DNA of 18,147 nt from CAVPEW01 sp963703565 (lineage in GTDB: Bacteria > Actinomycetota > Acidimicrobiia > Acidimicrobiales > VFJN01), in assembly GCA_963703565.1 (NCBI GenBank), contig CAVPEW010000032.1:1-18147 (forward strand). Direction: 5' to 3'. Below, piece after piece: positions 1 to 7,384 of this stretch. A program made the position numbers and the translations under genes. The first letter of the stretch is position 1, and each line of letters starts with the position of its first letter. The notes below the pieces were generated by a model. That model was given only the letters and a program-made list of their open reading frames with translations, searched no databases and was not told the origin of the DNA.

Positions 1-137
1 GGGAGCGAACCCAGCTCGGACGGGACCGCCTCGCGGTCGATGGCGACCACGTTGGTCACTTCGGGGTCGGCGGCGGCAAGGGCCACCACCCGCGCGCCGA
101 GCGCACCGGCGGCGCCGGTCACCACCACAACGCTCAT
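1..137 (-). CDS. NAD-dependent epimerase/dehydratase-like protein, N-terminal part (cut by window edge)
   Basis: Only the first 45 codons are in the window, starting with ATG at 137 and running off base 1. The translation begins with a hydrophobic beta strand (VVVV) followed by TGAAGALG. This gives the G8-x-x-G11-x-x-G14 dinucleotide-binding pattern of extended short-chain dehydrogenases. A second strand (VVAID) ends in Asp34, a residue that in this fold usually contacts the ribose hydroxyls of NAD. The fold is therefore fairly clear, but substrate and reaction cannot be told from this fragment. It is divergent from the zincin gene, with 70 bases between the two starts. I see no strong Shine-Dalgarno or TANNNT hexamer just upstream of its ATG. 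Confidence 0.75.
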   Translation of the reverse strand, partial: MSVVVVTGAAGALGARVVALAAADPEVTNVVAIDREAVPSELGSL

Positions 138-195
138 CGGCCACACCCGGCGGATGCCACGAGGACCCGAAGGTCTGGACCCGTCGGCATGGTCC

Positions 196-201
196 TAGGC
201 T
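196..201 (+). promoter_or_regulatory. Candidate -10 hexamer (TAGGCT) for a leaderless zincin mRNA
   Basis: TAGGCT fits the actinobacterial TANNNT -10 pattern and ends six bases before the GTG at 208. Transcription would then start at or next to the start codon. No good -35 is visible, and there is no purine-rich Shine-Dalgarno between the hexamer and the GTG. Confidence 0.45.
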
Positions 202-207
202 GCCCTT

Positions 208-1380
208 GTGAGCGGCGACGGTCCAACCGGCGGCGATCCCTTCGAGGGGCTCCCCTTCTTGAACCAGCTCGGTGACCTGTTCGGCCGGCCCGGCCACGGC
301 GGGCTCGACGGTGCTCGCGCCCTGGCGCTGAACCTGGCCACCGGCGGCCACAGCGAACCCAACGTCGACCCTCTCGAGCGCATCCGGATCGAGGCGCTGT
401 CCCGGGTCGCCGAGCTCCACGTCGCAGACGTGACCGGCCTCGCCGTCGCAACCGGCGGGACGGTGCAGGTGGTGCCCGTCACGCGGGCCACCTGGGCCGC
501 GGCAACCGTGCAGGCCTACCAGCCCCTGTTCGAACGCCTCTCGGCGGCGCTCGCTCCGCCCGACGCTCCCGGCGACGAGCCGGACCCCGATCCGCTCTCG
601 GCGATGCTCTCGCAGATGTTCCGAGCCGTGCAGCCGATGATGCTGTCGATGACGGCCGGTTCGATGGTCGGCCACCTGGCCCGCCGCTGCCTGGGCCAGT
701 ACGACCTGCCCATCCCCCGCCCGGGCGACGAGATCATGGTCGTCGTGCCCAACCTCGACGAGCTGGCCGAGCAGTGGAGCCTCCCTGCGGACGACCTCCG
801 GCTGTGGGTGTGCGTGCACGAGCTCGCCCACCACGCCGTGCTCGGGGTAGCTCATGTGCGGGCCGCGCTCGATGACCTGCTGGGACGTTACGCGTCGGGC
901 TTCTCGGCCGAGCTGAGCGGCCTCGACGAGCGGCTGTCGAGCCTCGATCCCGCGGACCCCTCCGCGATGGGTGAGCTCCAGCGGCTGTTGGGCGACCCCA
1001 CAGCACTGCTCGGCGCCATCCGAACCCCTGAGCAGGAGGCTCTCAGACCTGCCCTGGACGCCGTGGTCGCGGTGGTGGTCGGCGTGGTCGACCACGTCGT
1101 CGACATAGTCGGTGAGCGGGTCATGGCGGGTGCCGGCAGGCTGCACGAGGCGCTGCGCCGTCGCCGGGTCGAGACGGCCGAGGCCGACCGCTTCGTCGAA
1201 CGCCTCCTGGGCCTCGAGCTCTCCCAGACCACCTACGACCGCGGTGGTCGCTTCGTGGCAGGAGTCGTCGAGCGCGCCGGCGAGGAGGGCCTCCGTCGCC
1301 TCTGGGAGGCCCCGGACCGTCTCCCCACCCCCAGCGAAGTCGACGCGCCGGGGCTGTGGCTGGCCCGCATCGACCTGTGA
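208..1380 (+). CDS. DUF2342 zincin-like metalloprotease family protein
   Basis: This 390-residue protein matches the actinobacterial DUF2342 family, often named zinc-dependent metalloprotease or 'coenzyme F420 biosynthesis associated'. The decisive motif is H204-E205-L-A-H208-H209 in VCVHELAHH, a HExxH zinc site. Upstream of it are the family-like segment with AGSMVGHLARRCLGQYDLPIP and the LPADDLRLWV stretch. C-terminal features include LDAVVAVVVG and a closing WEAPDRLPTP segment. No signal peptide or membrane helix is evident, so a cytoplasmic location is likely. The GTG start at 208 is chosen because protein-like sequence begins there and a -10 hexamer lies just before it. The gene is convergent with the MFS gene, with ten bases between their ends. 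The family has no firmly established substrate, and a link to F420 metabolism is only a name association. Confidence 0.85.
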   Translation: MSGDGPTGGDPFEGLPFLNQLGDLFGRPGHGGLDGARALALNLATGGHSEPNVDPLERIRIEALSRVAELHVADVTGLAVATGGTVQVVPVTRATWAAATVQAYQPLFERLSAALAPPDAPGDEPDPDPLSAMLSQMFRAVQPMMLSMTAGSMVGHLARRCLGQYDLPIPRPGDEIMVVVPNLDELAEQWSLPADDLRLWVCVHELAHHAVLGVAHVRAALDDLLGRYASGFSAELSGLDERLSSLDPADPSAMGELQRLLGDPTALLGAIRTPEQEALRPALDAVVAVVVGVVDHVVDIVGERVMAGAGRLHEALRRRRVETAEADRFVERLLGLELSQTTYDRGGRFVAGVVERAGEEGLRRLWEAPDRLPTPSEVDAPGLWLARIDL

Positions 1381-1390
1381 CGGACCGGCC

Positions 1391-3001
1391 TCAGAAGTAG
1401 CGCGAAGGGTCGTCGGGGGGCTGGGGCTCGAGCACGGTGGGGTCCTGGCCCGGCAACGTGGCGGTACGTCCGCGGTCCGTGTCCGGATCGGCCGACTGAG
1501 GGGACTGGTCGACCGGCGCCGGCCCGACGTCGTCTGGCTCGGGATCCTTGGCCTGGTCATACAGGGGCGGTGCACTCCCACCCGGTCGGGTCGGCGGCTG
1601 GGACGCGCCGTCCGGTGGTGGTGGCGGTGGCGGTGGCGCCACGACTTCCGGCACCACCGCCGGTGGTCGCTCGAGCACGTCGACCAGGGCAGTCCGGGGT
1701 GCCCCCGCCTGGCCGGGCGCGTGCGGCACCCCGGGGCCCGCCGGCGGCCGCGACACACGGGCGCGGTCGGCTGCGTTCTGGCCTCCCAGATATGTGAACA
1801 GCGCGAAGGCGGCCGTCCCGGCGATGACCAGGAAGCCGATCCGAGCCGGCAGATCGAGGACCACGGGGACCAACGCGCCGCCCACCCAGAGCATCTGGAA
1901 CCGGGTCTCGAAGCGGGCGAAGGAGCGGCCGCGGTCAGCGTCGGGGGCATCGCGCTGCACCAGCGAGTCGAAGGCAAGCTTGCCCGCCGTGGAGATCCCC
2001 CCGACGGTCGCCGAGAGAACCGCCGCGCCGTTGAGCCCACCCATCCACGACGCCAGCACGCCTGCCCCCACCGTCACCCCGAGCACCAGCGAGAGCATCC
2101 GCTCCTCCGACATCGAACGGCGTAGAAGCGGCGCCACGCTCGAGCCGATCAGCGCGCCGATCCCGCTGCCGGCGAGCACGACGCCGTAGTGCCACGTCGG
2201 CGCGCCCCCCGTGCGCAAGTCGAAGGCCAGCAGGAAGGTGAGGAACCCCACGATCGCCCTGATGAGGCCCATCGCGGAGGCGGCCAGCACGATGCCGATG
2301 CCACGCAGCTCGACTCGCTCGGCGTCGGTGGCCGCGACCGCCGCCACGGTGGTGGCCGGGATCGCCAGGCTGACGACCGCCGCGCAGGCGAACACCACGG
2401 CGGCCACGATCAGCACGGCCTGGGAGCCCACGACGTCGCTGTCGGAGAACAGGCCGGCCACGATCGAGATGATCCCGGCCGGGACGCCGGCAACGAAGGC
2501 GACGATGCCCGAGATGAGCTGCAGCTTGGAGTTCGCCTCCACCAGCTCGGCGTCGGTGGCGACCACGGTGGGGACCAGAGACGCCCGCGCGACCGAGTAC
2601 GTCTTGCCCATCACGAGCACCGCGAACGCCTCGGGGAACAGCAGGAGGTTGTCGATCCCGCTGATCATCGCCAGGCAGACCACGACGCGGATGGCGTTGG
2701 CAGCCACCACCATCCAGCGGCGCCCACCGCTCGCCCGGTCGAGCAGGGGCCCGATGAAGGGGGCCACGACCGCGAAGGGCGCCATGGTCAGCGCCAGGTA
2801 GAGCAGGACCCGCCAGCGCGCGTCGGTCGGGTCGATGCTGAAGAACAGCGACCCGGCCAGTGCCACGGTCACCATCGCGTCTCCCGCCACCGACAGCGCG
2901 TGCGCCCGGGCGAGCCGAGTGAAGGGGGTGACCGCGAAGGCCTGTGCGCCGCGGGACCGGCTGGGAGCGCTTAGGCGCTGCCAGCCACCGGCGGGTTCCA
3001 T
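1391..3001 (-). CDS. MFS transporter with long proline-rich C-terminal tail
   Basis: This 536-residue protein starts at ATG 3001. Roughly residues 20-405 are dominated by hydrophobic helices in the pattern of a 12-helix major facilitator. A motif-A-like loop (GPLLDRASGGRRW) follows the second helix, and a central polar stretch (ATDAERVELRGIG) separates the two halves. The last 130 or so residues are hydrophilic, with a run of eight prolines near residues 455-462 and an acidic, Pro/Gln/Asp-rich end finishing in SRYF. The substrate cannot be named; the overall look resembles drug- or metabolite-exporting MFS permeases. A longer open frame reaching 3559 exists, but it overlaps the response regulator gene on the same strand in a different frame, so I reject that extension. 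The gene lies directly downstream of the phosphate operon but has its own likely promoter. Confidence 0.85.
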   Translation of the reverse strand: MEPAGGWQRLSAPSRSRGAQAFAVTPFTRLARAHALSVAGDAMVTVALAGSLFFSIDPTDARWRVLLYLALTMAPFAVVAPFIGPLLDRASGGRRWMVVAANAIRVVVCLAMISGIDNLLLFPEAFAVLVMGKTYSVARASLVPTVVATDAELVEANSKLQLISGIVAFVAGVPAGIISIVAGLFSDSDVVGSQAVLIVAAVVFACAAVVSLAIPATTVAAVAATDAERVELRGIGIVLAASAMGLIRAIVGFLTFLLAFDLRTGGAPTWHYGVVLAGSGIGALIGSSVAPLLRRSMSEERMLSLVLGVTVGAGVLASWMGGLNGAAVLSATVGGISTAGKLAFDSLVQRDAPDADRGRSFARFETRFQMLWVGGALVPVVLDLPARIGFLVIAGTAAFALFTYLGGQNAADRARVSRPPAGPGVPHAPGQAGAPRTALVDVLERPPAVVPEVVAPPPPPPPPDGASQPPTRPGGSAPPLYDQAKDPEPDDVGPAPVDQSPQSADPDTDRGRTATLPGQDPTVLEPQPPDDPSRYF

Positions 3002-3009
3002 GGGCGACC

Positions 3010-3015
3010 ATGGTA
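3010..3015 (-). promoter_or_regulatory. Candidate -10 hexamer (TACCAT) for the MFS gene, near-leaderless
   Basis: On the minus strand TACCAT (TANNNT) ends eight bases before the ATG at 3001, with no Shine-Dalgarno between. It lies just past the hairpin following the response regulator stop, which fits a separate transcription unit. Confidence 0.4.
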
Positions 3016-3020
3016 GGGAG

Positions 3021-3044
3021 CCCCCGGCACGGCCGGACCGGGGG
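3021..3044 (-). terminator. Hairpin after the phosphate operon, possible terminator
   Basis: CCCCCGG (3021-3027) and CCGGGGG (3038-3044) form a perfect 7-bp stem with a 10-base loop, seven bases past the regulator stop codon. There is no T-tract afterwards on the minus strand, so it may be a Rho-assisted or non-canonical terminator. Confidence 0.45.
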
Positions 3045-3051
3045 GGCGGGG

Positions 3052-3798
3052 TCACGGTCGGTCGTACTTGTAGCCCAGGCCCCGGATGGTCACGATGCGC
3101 GTCGGCGTCGACGGATCGGCTTCGACCTTGGCGCGGAGACGCTTGACGTGCACGTCGAGCGTCTTGGTGTTTCCCACGTAGTCCGACCCCCAGACCCGGT
3201 CGATGAGCTGGTCCCGGGTGAGAACCCGGCCCGCGTTGGCCAGCAGCAGCTCGAGCAGCTCGAACTCCTTGAGGGGTAGCGCGACGGCCTCGCCCCGCAC
3301 GCGCACCTCGTGGCGCTCCGGGTCCAGGGACACGTCGCCGACCTCGAGGACGTCGCTCGAGCGGGGCGCCCCACCGGGGACATCGGCTCCCCGCCGGCGC
3401 AGCACCGCCCGCATGCGGGCCACGAGCTCGCGCAGGCGGTAGGGCTTGGTCACGTAGTCGTCGGCACCGACCTCGAGGCCCACGACCGTGTCGATCTCCG
3501 CGCCCTTGGCGGTGACCATGATGATCGGCACCTGGGACCGGCGCCTCAGCTCGTGGCACACGTCTATGCCCGAGATCTTGGGGAGCATGACGTCGAGCAG
3601 CACCAGATCGGGATCGACCGCGTCGAACACCTCCAGCGCCTGCGCACCGTCGGTGGCCACCTGGACCCGGAAGCCCTCCCGGCGCAGCCCGAGCGTGAGG
3701 GCCTCCACGAAGCTCGGCTCGTCCTCCACGACGAGCACGGTGATGTCGGGTCCGGCCACGGCGGGCCTCCGGTGATCGGTTCGGCTCGGGTCGGGCAT
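3052..3798 (-). CDS. regX3: RegX3/PhoP-type response regulator (OmpR family)
   Basis: This 248-residue DNA-binding response regulator would act on phosphate-starvation genes. The receiver domain (about residues 19-130) has the acidic pair E25/D26, phospho-acceptor D69 in LLDVMLP, T96 and K118 in VTKPY; KPY rather than KPF is also what I recall for mycobacterial RegX3. The C-terminal winged helix (about 150-246) is of OmpR type, with LTRDQLIDRVWG, a recognition helix ending DVHVKRLRAKVE and the wing IRGLGYKYD. The ATG at 3798 lies four bases after the kinase stop (3803), the usual tight kinase-regulator coupling. About 18 residues precede the receiver core, and no better-placed start is visible. 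Its position at the end of pstSCAB-phoU-kinase makes a role in phosphate control very likely; the exact target genes are inference. Confidence 0.92.
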   Translation of the reverse strand: MPDPSRTDHRRPAVAGPDITVLVVEDEPSFVEALTLGLRREGFRVQVATDGAQALEVFDAVDPDLVLLDVMLPKISGIDVCHELRRRSQVPIIMVTAKGAEIDTVVGLEVGADDYVTKPYRLRELVARMRAVLRRRGADVPGGAPRSSDVLEVGDVSLDPERHEVRVRGEAVALPLKEFELLELLLANAGRVLTRDQLIDRVWGSDYVGNTKTLDVHVKRLRAKVEADPSTPTRIVTIRGLGYKYDRP

Positions 3799-3802
3799 GG
3801 GG

Positions 3803-5090
3803 TCAGCCGGCCTCGCTGCGCAGCGCCACCGGACCGGGCGCCACCGGCAGGCGCAGGGTGAACGTGGAGCCCTGGCCCTCCTGGGACTCGGCGCGGACCT
3901 CGCCCTGGTGGTTGCCTGCGACATGACGCACGATCGACAGTCCCAGACCGGTCCCGCCGCTGTCGCGGCTGCGGGCGCGGTCGACCCGGTAGAACCGCTC
4001 GAAGACCCGCTCGAGGTCGCGCCGGGGGATCCCGACGCCGTGGTCGACGACGGCGATGTCGACCCATCGCCCGTCGGTGCGGGCCGAGAGCGCCACCCTC
4101 GAACCGTCCTCGGAGTACTTAACCGCGTTCTCGAGCAGGTTGTAGATGGCCGACACCAGCTGGCGCCGGTCCCCCAGCACGCTGAGGCGTCCCGAGGGCG
4201 GGTCGGCGTCGATGCCGATGCGGCGCTGCTCGGCCGCCGGCGCGATCCGCTCGACAGCCGCAGCTACGACCTCCGCCACCGCCACCGGCTCGCGTAGGGG
4301 CTGATCCTCGGCCTCGATGCGCGACAGCTCGAGCAGGTCGTCGATCGTGCGCCCCACGCGTTCGGCCTCGGTGAGCATGCGGGTCGCCAGACGGTGGGTC
4401 ACGAGGGCGTCGTCCTCGGCGAGCAGCGTCTCGGCCAGCAGCCCGAGCGCCCCAACCGGAGTCTTGCAGCTCGTGGCTGATGTTGGCCACGAAGTCGCGC
4501 CGCACGGCCTCGAGGCGCCGACGCTCGGTGATGTCGTCCACGATGACCAGGGCGCCGGCCGCCTCGGGGTCGAGCTCGAGGGGCACGGCCTCGAGGGACA
4601 CGGTGCGCCGCGGAGGACCGAACAGCTCGAGCACGCGGGTTGCCGGCACACCGGTCAGGGCCACCGCGGCGAGCTCGCCGATGGCCTCTTCGACCAGCGC
4701 GTCGCCGTGGCGCGCCGACAGGTAGGCGGTCGCCACCGGATTGCGGAACACCGCAGTACGGGTCTCGTCGAAGATCACGATCCCCTGGGGCACGGCCGCC
4801 AGCGCACGGGCCAGGCGCACCTCGGACCGCCCTTCGGCCGAACCGCGCACGACGGAGCGCTCCACGGCGCGCTCGACCACCGACACGGCGTCGCCCAGGG
4901 CCACGCTGCTCGCGCCGCCGAGGGGCCCGCCGCCGCCGGGTGGATCCACCGTCGCGGCGACGTCGGGGTCGAGGCGACGGCCGGCTCCGACCAGGCGGGC
5001 CGTGAGGCGCCCCCGTACACGGCGCTCGTAGACCAGAGCGAAGACCAGCGCGGCGGCCAACACCGCCAGCGCCCCGACGACCGCCGACAT
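3803..5090 (-). pseudogene. senX3: SenX3/PhoR-type sensor histidine kinase, split by a 1-base insertion
   Basis: Read as one gene with one base removed, this is a 428-residue sensor kinase closely resembling mycobacterial SenX3. It has one N-terminal membrane helix (about residues 3-20), a PAS-like segment (VPQGIVIFDETR onward), the H-box with H206 in RRDFVANISHEL, and a HATPase domain with NLLENAVKYS, DHGVGIP and GGTGLGLSIV. Frame 1 runs from ATG 5090 through the H-box, then reads on as unrelated sequence to a TAA at 4119. Frame 2 resumes exactly at KTPVGALGLLAETLL and continues to the TGA at 3803. The extra base is at 4466 or 4467: removing either restores the family motif HELKTP. As written, the product has no ATP-binding domain. 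The ATG overlaps the phoU stop by one base (TGATG). Both halves are otherwise undamaged, so a very recent mutation or a sequencing or assembly error is plausible. Confidence 0.85.
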
Positions 5091-5785
5091 CAGCCCGCCT
5101 GCCGTCCGGTCTGGGTCTCCACCGAAGCCGGCTGGTCGGGCAGCCAGCCGGTGACCATGTACCGGACCCGCTCACCGATGTTCACCGCGTGGTCGCCGAT
5201 GCGCTCGTAGTAGCGCCCGATCAGCGCCAGCTGCACCACGGGCCCGAGCGGGAGGTCGGCCTCGGCGGGGTCGAGGAGGGTGCCGATGTAGGCACGGTGG
5301 ACCTCGTCGAGGCGGTCGTCGAGTGCGCGCAGCGAACCCGCCAGTTCCTGGTCGCCCTCGACGTAGGCGTCGACGGCGAGCTCGAACAGGTGCCGGGCCT
5401 CGTCGGCCATCGAGGAAAGCAACCCCCGCAGGCGCGCCGGCAGGTCCACGCCGCGCAGGCGCACGGTGGCCTTGGCCACGTTGACCATAAGGTCGCCCGA
5501 GCGTTCCACCTCGGCCACGAGGCGGATCGCGGTGACAACGGCGCGCATGTCCCCCGCGACAGGGGCCTGGCGTGCGAGCAGGTGGAAGCACCGATCCTCG
5601 GCGATCGAGGCCCGGCGATCCAGGTCGTCGTCGGCGTCGATGAGGGCCTGGGCGGCCGTCGAGTCGCCCGCCAGCAGCGCCTCGGTCCCCCTCGGGATGG
5701 CCTCGGTGACCAGCGCCGCCATGCGGACCAGCTCCTCGCGGATCTCGTCGAGGGCGACGTGGAAGGTCTTGCGGCTGTCTGGCAC
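5090..5785 (-). CDS. phoU: PhoU, phosphate signalling regulator
   Basis: This 231-residue, all-helical PhoU protein links the Pst transporter to the phosphate sensor kinase and damps signalling when phosphate is plentiful (family knowledge). It starts FHVALDEIREELVRMAALV. Both metal-binding E-x-x-x-D helices typical of PhoU are present: EVERSGDLMVNVAK in the first repeat and YYERIGDHAVNIGERV in the second. GTG 5785 is chosen because a strong Shine-Dalgarno, GAGGAGG (5802-5796), sits ten bases upstream and the gene before it ends only two bases away. Its stop overlaps the kinase ATG, so the two are translationally coupled. Of the two PhoU-type genes here this one has the more canonical motifs, so it gets the gene name. 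Confidence 0.92.
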   Translation of the reverse strand: MPDSRKTFHVALDEIREELVRMAALVTEAIPRGTEALLAGDSTAAQALIDADDDLDRRASIAEDRCFHLLARQAPVAGDMRAVVTAIRLVAEVERSGDLMVNVAKATVRLRGVDLPARLRGLLSSMADEARHLFELAVDAYVEGDQELAGSLRALDDRLDEVHRAYIGTLLDPAEADLPLGPVVQLALIGRYYERIGDHAVNIGERVRYMVTGWLPDQPASVETQTGRQAG

Positions 5786-5787
5786 GC

Positions 5788-6459
5788 CTAGCGAACCTCC
5801 TCGGCCAGATGGGCGGCCTCGCCGCTGAGCAGGTAGCGCAGGCGGGCGCCGACGATGGAGGCGTGATCGGCGATACGCCCCACGGCGCGCTCCGCGGTGA
5901 AGATCCCGATGGCCACCGGCACCGCGTCGGGACGGTCGAGACGCATGAGCTCGGCCAGGAGCCGGCCCGAGAACAGGTCGAGGTCGTGGCTCGACTCCGC
6001 CAGCTCGCCGGCCAGCCCGACGTCCTGGGAGGACCACGCCCGCAGGGCGGTCCGGTACCTCTCGACGGCCTCGTCGGACAGGGCCGCCAGCACGTCCCAA
6101 GGGGCCGTGGCCGACGACAGCACCGAGACGTCGGGCTGGAGCTTGATCACCCGCAGCGCCAGGTCGCCGATGCGCTCGAGCTCGGCGAGGATCCGCAGCA
6201 CCGACACCACGAACCGCAGGTCCGATGCGACCGGAGATTCGCGGCCCAGCAGCAGGTAGCAGCGCTGGGTCAACGACACGTGCATGGCGTCGATCTCGTC
6301 GTCGGCGGCCAGCGCGGCCGCTACCACCTCCGGGCCCGCGCCCGCGAGCACGTTGCGCATCCGTTCGAGGTTCTCGTCGACGCGCACCCCCATCACCTCG
6401 ACCTGGAGGCGCAACTGGTCGAGCTCGGAGCGGAACTCGCGGCGCAACGACTCGGTCAC
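5788..6459 (-). CDS. PhoU-domain paralogue with degenerate second metal motif
   Basis: This 223-residue PhoU-family protein lies between pstB and phoU. It opens SLRREFRSELDQLRLQVEVMG, has the RCYLLLGRESPVASDLRFVVSVLRI segment that marks PhoU proteins, and a good first acidic motif (ELERIGDLALRVIK). In the second repeat the usual E-R-I-G-D is replaced by G-R-I-A-D (AVGRIADHASIVGARL), so a metal-ligating Glu is missing. GTG 6459 is selected because it lies 17 bases after the pstB stop and has a GGGGGG run a few bases upstream. The tandem arrangement with phoU suggests duplication and divergence. It may form mixed assemblies with phoU or have a separate role, but the sequence does not say which. 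A longer upstream frame is only a shadow of pstB. Confidence 0.88.
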   Translation of the reverse strand: MTESLRREFRSELDQLRLQVEVMGVRVDENLERMRNVLAGAGPEVVAAALAADDEIDAMHVSLTQRCYLLLGRESPVASDLRFVVSVLRILAELERIGDLALRVIKLQPDVSVLSSATAPWDVLAALSDEAVERYRTALRAWSSQDVGLAGELAESSHDLDLFSGRLLAELMRLDRPDAVPVAIGIFTAERAVGRIADHASIVGARLRYLLSGEAAHLAEEVR

Positions 6460-6476
6460 CTGAGCCCCCCGGCCCG

Positions 6477-7382
6477 TCAGCCGAACCGGCCGGTGACGTA
6501 GTTCTCGGTTCGGCTGTCCGAGGGGTTCGAGAAGATCCGGTCGGTGTCGTCGACCTCGACGAGAAGGCCCGTTCGCACGTCGCTGGCGGGGTTGACCTCG
6601 GTGGTGAAGAAAGCAGTCCGGTCCGACACCCGGGCGGCCTGCTGCATGTTGTGGGTGACGATCACGATCGTGAACCGGTCCTTGATCTCCTGCATCAGGT
6701 CCTCGATGCGTGCCGTGGCGATGGGATCCAGCGCAGAGCACGGCTCGTCCATGAGCAGCACCTCGGGACCGGTCGCTATGGCGCGCGCGATGCACAGCCG
6801 CTGCTGCTGGCCGCCCGACAGGCTCATGCCAGAGGCCTTGAGCCGATCCTTGACCTCGTCCCACAGCGCTGCGCCGCGCAGGGCTCGTTCGACGACCTCG
6901 TCGAGGGCGGCCTTGTTCCTGGTGCCGGCTAGGCGGGGCCCATAGGCCACGTTGTCGTAGATCGACTTGGGGAACGGGTTCGGCTTCTGGAACACCATCC
7001 CGATCCGACGACGCACCTCGACCGGGTTCACGGCTCGGTCGTACAGGTCGACCCCGTGGTAGGTGATGCGCCCCTCGACGCGGGCCGTCTCGATGAGGTC
7101 GTTCATCCGGTTGAAGCACCGCAGCACGGTCGTCTTGCCGCAGCCGGACGGACCGATGAAGGCCGTGATCTGGTTGCGGTAGACCTCTACCTCCACGTCG
7201 CGAACCGCCCGGAACGCGCCGTAGTACACCGAGAGGTCATCGACGTCGAAGACCACGTCGTGGCCGGGTTCAGCCGACTCCACGACCGAAGGGTCGCGGC
7301 CGCCGAGCGGGTCGCTCGGAACGGGTTCGACGTCGGCCATGGCGGTCTCCGGGGCAGGTGGGGCGGTCGGATCGGTGGGCAC
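6477..7382 (-). CDS. pstB: Phosphate ABC transporter ATP-binding protein PstB
   Basis: This is the ATPase that powers phosphate import through PstA/PstC at the inner face of the membrane. With the chosen start it has 301 residues. Walker A is G77-PSGCGK-T84, the ABC signature LSGGQQQR is at 188-195, and Walker B ends in MD212-E213 followed by PCSALDPIAT, which is diagnostic of PstB. VFQKPNPFPKSIYDNVAYGPR is also a PstB hallmark. GTG 7382 has a Shine-Dalgarno-like GAGGGG six bases upstream and lies two bases after the pstA stop. ATG 7340 (287 residues), preceded by GGAG, is a reasonable alternative, and the N-terminal 40 or so residues look like an unstructured Pro/Asp/Glu-rich extension either way. 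A longer frame reaching 8204 is a shadow of pstA. Confidence 0.93.
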   Translation of the reverse strand: MPTDPTAPPAPETAMADVEPVPSDPLGGRDPSVVESAEPGHDVVFDVDDLSVYYGAFRAVRDVEVEVYRNQITAFIGPSGCGKTTVLRCFNRMNDLIETARVEGRITYHGVDLYDRAVNPVEVRRRIGMVFQKPNPFPKSIYDNVAYGPRLAGTRNKAALDEVVERALRGAALWDEVKDRLKASGMSLSGGQQQRLCIARAIATGPEVLLMDEPCSALDPIATARIEDLMQEIKDRFTIVIVTHNMQQAARVSDRTAFFTTEVNPASDVRTGLLVEVDDTDRIFSNPSDSRTENYVTGRFG

Positions 7383-7384
7383 GG

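Noticed and set aside
1613..1660. GGT/GGC-rich run as a possible microsatellite repeat.
   Set aside because: It is the coding DNA for the proline run in the MFS tail, imperfect and in frame; a low-complexity coding segment explains it.
3002..3559. Extension of the MFS open frame upstream of ATG 3001.
   Set aside because: It overlaps the response regulator gene on the same strand in another frame, where the regulator frame has clear domain motifs.
4119..4466. The last 115 codons of kinase frame 1 as a genuine alternative C-terminus.
   Set aside because: They are the +1 shadow of an intact HisKA/HATPase region and show no fold-like pattern.
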